64,000 bases of DNA, taken from an uncultured Eudoraea sp. (lineage in GTDB: Bacteria; Bacteroidota; Bacteroidia; Flavobacteriales; Flavobacteriaceae). Made by a program: the position numbers and the translations under genes. A model generated the notes under the pieces. It did not search any database. It was not told where the DNA came from and saw only the letters and a list, made by a program, of their open reading frames with translations. The stretch lies in the NCBI RefSeq assembly GCF_947490415.1, contig NZ_CANLGX010000001.1, positions 496,001 through 560,000 of the forward strand, read 5' to 3'. Shown piece by piece: positions 62,315 through 64,000 of this stretch. Within the stretch, counting starts at the first letter, position 1. Each line of letters opens with the position of its first letter.

Positions 62315-63649
62315 ATGAAAAAGTTTCCGAATGCCCTTGTTATCATGATTGGGTTTATTTTGTTTTCTGCCGTATTAACCTATATTGTTCCTCAGGGTGA
62401 ATACGAAAGAATCATTAATCCAGATACTAGTCAGACAAAGGTTATTCCCGGGTCTTATGAGCAAATAGAAGCTCCGTCAGTTTCTGTTTTTGATATCTTA
62501 TTATCCATTCCTGAAGGGTTTATTGACAGAGCAGATTTAATTGCACTCATTTTATTAATTGGAGCCAGTTTTTTTGTTATTGAAAAAACCGGTGCCTTAA
62601 AAGATGGTATTGAATATCTGACCATGCTTTTAAACGGCAGGGAAGAAGTGGCTTTAATTGTAGTATCGCTGGCTTTTCTTGCCGGTGGAGCATTGAGCGG
62701 GCTTCAGGAAGAAATTATTGCCATGACCCCGGTGCTTTTATATCTGTCATCACGTATGGGCTACAATTCCTTTGTTGCAGTGGCTATAAGCTACGGCTCG
62801 GCTATTTTAGGCGCAGCGTTTAGCCCTATTAACCCTTTTGCGGTAGTTATTGCCCAAAAAGAGACGAATCTGGAATTTTTATCGGGCAGTGGTTTTCGTT
62901 TGGTGGTGATGGCGGTTGCGTTTTGTGTTTGGATGTTTATGGTAATCCGATATGCCAATAAAAATAAGGTGGTAAAAGAAGACGAACACCTATTTGTAAA
63001 AAAGAACCTCAACCTCAGAAGCGCCCTCATCCTGGGAATGGTGGCACTGGCCTTTGTGATATTAATTGTAGGCATCCTAAAGTACAATTGGGGTTTTAAT
63101 GAAATGTCAGCCGAATTTTTTGTGATAGGCATACTGGTGGGTTTAATAGGAAAACTGGGCTTAAACGGAACGAGTGAAGCCTATATTGAAGGTTTTAAGG
63201 CTATGATCTTTGCCTCGATGATTGTGGGGCTATCCAGCAGTATTTCCATTATCCTTGAGCGGGGAATGATCATAGATACACTGATTTACGGACTGTTTAC
63301 CCCTATGCAGTATTTGCCTACCAGCCTGTCTGCTATTTCCATGATGCTTTCGCAGTCATTGCTCCATTTGGTTGTTCCAAGTTATTCCGGACAAGCCGTT
63401 TTAACCATGCCTATTCTGGCGCCTTTATCAGACTTAATAGGGCTTTCAAGACAGGTTTGTGTGTTGGCCTATCAGTATGGCGCGGTGATGACAGATCTGA
63501 TCATACCCACCAACGGAGGGCTTATGGCCGTTCTTGCAATTGCCGGTATCTCTTTTGATAAATGGTTTAAATTTGCTATTAAATTCGTCCTGGTAATTTT
63601 TGGCATCAGTGCAATTGCCCTGGTAGTTGCTATAGCTACTAATTTGTAA
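62315..63649 (+). CDS. YfcC-type carboxylate/amino-acid carrier
   Basis: A 444-residue inner-membrane protein with about eleven helices, of the YfcC/DcuC-like (C4-dicarboxylate anaerobic carrier) superfamily. It begins FPNALVIMIGFILFSAVLTYIVPQGEYER, the typical first helix and periplasmic PxGEY turn. Half-repeat motifs are YGSAILGAAFSPINPFAV and QSLLHLVVPSYSGQAVLTMP followed by GAVMTDLIIPTNGG. Substrates may be dicarboxylates, basic amino acids or peptides. It sits 22 bp after a terminator and therefore needs its own promoter, which I could not find. Confidence 0.88.
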   Translation: MKKFPNALVIMIGFILFSAVLTYIVPQGEYERIINPDTSQTKVIPGSYEQIEAPSVSVFDILLSIPEGFIDRADLIALILLIGASFFVIEKTGALKDGIEYLTMLLNGREEVALIVVSLAFLAGGALSGLQEEIIAMTPVLLYLSSRMGYNSFVAVAISYGSAILGAAFSPINPFAVVIAQKETNLEFLSGSGFRLVVMAVAFCVWMFMVIRYANKNKVVKEDEHLFVKKNLNLRSALILGMVALAFVILIVGILKYNWGFNEMSAEFFVIGILVGLIGKLGLNGTSEAYIEGFKAMIFASMIVGLSSSISIILERGMIIDTLIYGLFTPMQYLPTSLSAISMMLSQSLLHLVVPSYSGQAVLTMPILAPLSDLIGLSRQVCVLAYQYGAVMTDLIIPTNGGLMAVLAIAGISFDKWFKFAIKFVLVIFGISAIALVVAIATNL

Positions 63650-63680
63650 ATCGAAATCATCGTTGTAACCAGCTAATAAA

Positions 63681-64000
63681 TTATACGGCTACCGGCATTT
63701 GCTGTTTCCAAAGCCTGTAATAATATCCCTGCGAATGAAATAGAAAATTATGTGAGCCTTCCTCCAATACCTTGCCTTTATTCAATACTACTATTTTATC
63801 TGCCTGCAGTACCGTGCTGAGTCTATGTGCAATCAGAATTATAGTTTTGTCGGCTTCTCTGAGGCTTGCGACAGCTCTTTGGACATAGTTTTCTGAGCTG
63901 CTATCCAGGGAGGACGTCGCTTCATCGAGCACTAAAATTTCCGGTTCTTTGTATAGTGCCCTCGCAATAGCTATCCGTTGTTTTTGTCCGCCAGAGAGGG
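63681..64000 (-). CDS. ABC exporter, C-terminal ATPase part (5' end outside window)
   Basis: The last 106 or so codons of an ABC ATPase of the exporter type. The frame enters from the window edge with the signature [15 protein letters not shown], Walker [14 protein letters not shown], and the switch histidine in [19 protein letters not shown]. It ends soon after ([13 protein letters not shown]), as in half-transporters with a fused membrane domain or in peptidase-containing bacteriocin exporters. The substrate cannot be told. Confidence 0.9.
   Translation of the reverse strand, partial: LSGGQKQRIAIARALYKEPEILVLDEATSSLDSSSENYVQRAVASLREADKTIILIAHRLSTVLQADKIVVLNKGKVLEEGSHNFLFHSQGYYYRLWKQQMPVAV

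Overview
The window is ordinary chromosome from a member of the Bacteroidota, almost certainly a marine-type Flavobacteriaceae species. The evidence is the AT-rich sequence, the near absence of Shine-Dalgarno sites, repeated use of the Bacteroidota -7 promoter box TAnnTTTG, family-restricted genes (an IPExxxVDY protein, DUF6090, OmpA with thrombospondin type 3 repeats, AddAB-type nucleases) and gene orders typical of this group (acpP-fabF-rnc-IPExxxVDY-pyk; yceD-rpmF-fabH-accB-accC; pdxA divergent from ribE). I cannot name a genus. I see no prophage, IS element, CRISPR array or toxin-antitoxin pair.

Layout. 1-4 kb: the end of a SulP transporter, pheS, a CYTH protein, an NAD(P)-binding protein and dinB. 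4-7.3 kb: a lipoprotein arylsulfatase and a LOV-like PAS protein that lacks the photoactive cysteine. 7.3-11.6 kb (minus): the fatty-acid/RNase III/pyruvate kinase cluster. 11.8-16 kb: purN, rnhA, a PfkB sugar kinase and a long PurF-like amidotransferase. 16.0-16.9 kb: an apparently non-coding locus with four tandem small-RNA-like units. 16.9-26.2 kb: superoxide dismutase, the two AddAB-like recombination subunits separated by kbl and an OmpA porin. 26.2-38.9 kb: SDR, tRNA-Ala(GGC), a Usp protein, GNAT, MATE, enoyl-CoA hydratase, a 37-residue membrane peptide, queD, lpxH, recJ, osmC, a CMD-family protein, rsmI, tdk, alr and mscL. 39-43.8 kb: asd, a secreted prolyl oligopeptidase, an orphan ABC ATPase and arfB. 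43.8-50.2 kb (minus): an FAH protein, a GreA-like protein, an FAD oxidoreductase and the accC/accB/fabH/rpmF/yceD group. 50.3-64 kb: pdxA/ribE, a DUF5009 plus Na+ symporter pair, TauE/SafE, a secreted phosphatase/nuclease, TerB-like, NTF2-like lipoproteins, DUF6090, DUF418, a CotH-like protein, a YfcC-type carrier and the end of an ABC exporter.

The most notable item is the 16.1-16.85 kb locus. It has four copies of a 40-nt core (three identical; one with two changes). Each core is preceded at exactly 5 nt by a TAnnTTTG/TAnnTTAG promoter box and followed by its own intrinsic terminator, whose stem differs in sequence but not in form. I interpret it as a multicopy array of roughly 70-nt regulatory RNAs, each independently transcribed.

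A second theme is intrinsic terminators placed between same-strand lipid genes (acpP|fabF, rpmF|fabH, accC|FAD oxidoreductase). They divide what look like operons into separately expressed pieces. Gene starts were moved from the longest open frame where a promoter box, signal peptide or family alignment argued for it, and each entry says so.
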